From NCBI GenBank assembly GCA_030591195.1, contig JAUVBO010000166.1:1-6505 (forward strand): a DNA stretch of 6,505 nt, in the 5' to 3' direction. Each line of letters opens with the position of its first letter. Position 1 is the stretch's first letter. The translations under genes were made by a program, and so were the position numbers. Source of the DNA: Pseudomonadota bacterium. Lineage in GTDB: Bacteria > Myxococcota > Polyangia > GCA-2747355 > JACKDQ01. This document shows, in pieces, positions 6,115 through 6,505 of this stretch. The notes under the pieces are model-generated. The model ran no database searches, was not told the origin of the DNA, and saw only the letters and a program-made list of their open reading frames with translations.

Positions 6115-6505
6115 CCTTGGGCCGAGGCGACCAAGAGCGCGCCCTCGAGGCGGCGCGTCGGCGAGAGCGGCAGGGCGACACCGACGTGGCGGTCTCGCTC
6201 TATCGCGAAGCCGGCGCTCCGCAGGAGGCTGCGCGGTTGCTGGCGAGCCGGGGGCGTCACGCCGAAGCCGGCCAGCTGCTGCTCTCGAGCCTCGGAGTCG
6301 AGACCTCGCGGGTCGGGGACCTCGCGCCCGCGCGCCGCAAGATCGCCCACGTCGCGGCGATCTACCTCGCCAAGGGCGGTGAGCTGAGCCAGGCGGTGGA
6401 GACCCTGGTCGCCCTGGGCGAGCCGGCCCGGGCCGCGGACCTCCTCGAGCAGAGCGGTGACTACGTCAACGCCGAGCGTCTGCGCCGGGGGGAAGGCGGG
6501 GGCGG
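6111..6505 (+). CDS. Helical-repeat (TPR-like) protein, N-terminal part (3' end outside window)
   Basis: An open frame runs from the end of the PilT gene to the window edge, about 131 residues. GTG at 6111 overlaps the PilT stop as GTGA, a common translational-coupling arrangement. TTG at 6117, two codons on, has better spacing (8 bases) from GGGAG at 6104-6108, so the exact start is open. After a charged start (ERALEAARRERQ) the sequence is a run of amphipathic helix pairs with the pattern A-x-x-L-x-x-x-G-x-x-x-x-A-A-x-L-L: LYREAGAPQEAARLL, SRGRHAEAGQLLL, LVALGEPARAADLLEQSG, DYVNAERL. This resembles TPR-like or related alpha-solenoid proteins that act as assembly or docking factors. There is no signal peptide, so it is probably cytoplasmic. 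Position and coupling suggest work with the two ATPases; that is inference. The coding call rests on the helical pattern and codon use alone. Confidence 0.65.
   Translation, partial: MTLGRGDQERALEAARRRERQGDTDVAVSLYREAGAPQEAARLLASRGRHAEAGQLLLSSLGVETSRVGDLAPARRKIAHVAAIYLAKGGELSQAVETLVALGEPARAADLLEQSGDYVNAERLRRGEGGG

Noticed and set aside
6069..6350. Minus-strand open frame over the PilT/TPR-like junction
   Set aside because: It lies antisense to the C-terminus of PilT and to a frame with a coherent helical-repeat pattern; no motif or ribosome site was seen.

Overview
The window is very GC-rich, almost fully coding, and looks like chromosome from a Myxococcota-type (former deltaproteobacterial) organism. 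That assignment is an inference. It rests on base composition, on a cysteine-packed lipoprotein of a style common in that group, and on several PilT-family ATPase genes in one place. No rRNA, tRNA, CRISPR array, insertion sequence or phage gene was seen.

Layout: (1) bases 1-863, plus strand, carry the C-terminal part of a sodium:solute symporter-family transporter with a long soluble tail. (2) Bases 865-1989, minus strand, carry a secreted lipoprotein with about 17% cysteine, built from two different families of tandem Cys repeats. It converges on the transporter with only one base between the stop codons. (3) Bases 1990-2111 are the only sizeable intergenic gap. It holds plausible divergent promoters and a cluster of CATGA-type inverted and direct repeats. 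(4) Bases 2112-4991, plus strand, encode a 959-residue protein in which about 545 residues of HEAT-like helical repeats are fused to a complete PilT/PilU-type hexameric ATPase. (5) Bases 5032-6114, plus strand, encode a stand-alone PilT-type ATPase of ordinary length behind a near-ideal Shine-Dalgarno sequence. (6) Bases 6111 to the window end hold the start of a helical-repeat (TPR-like) protein that overlaps the PilT stop codon.

Genes 4-6 read as one operon. The most interesting content is the HEAT-PilT fusion paired with a free PilT paralogue and a TPR-like protein, with no pilin, PilB, PilC or PilM-Q gene in view. A reasonable inference is a motor module in which the HEAT array docks one ATPase, or a mixed pair, to a partner of a type IV pilus or a related envelope machine. 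The sequence shows the fusion and intact nucleotide-binding motifs. It does not show the partner or the direction of action. The lipoprotein and transporter have no evident functional link to the ATPase operon.
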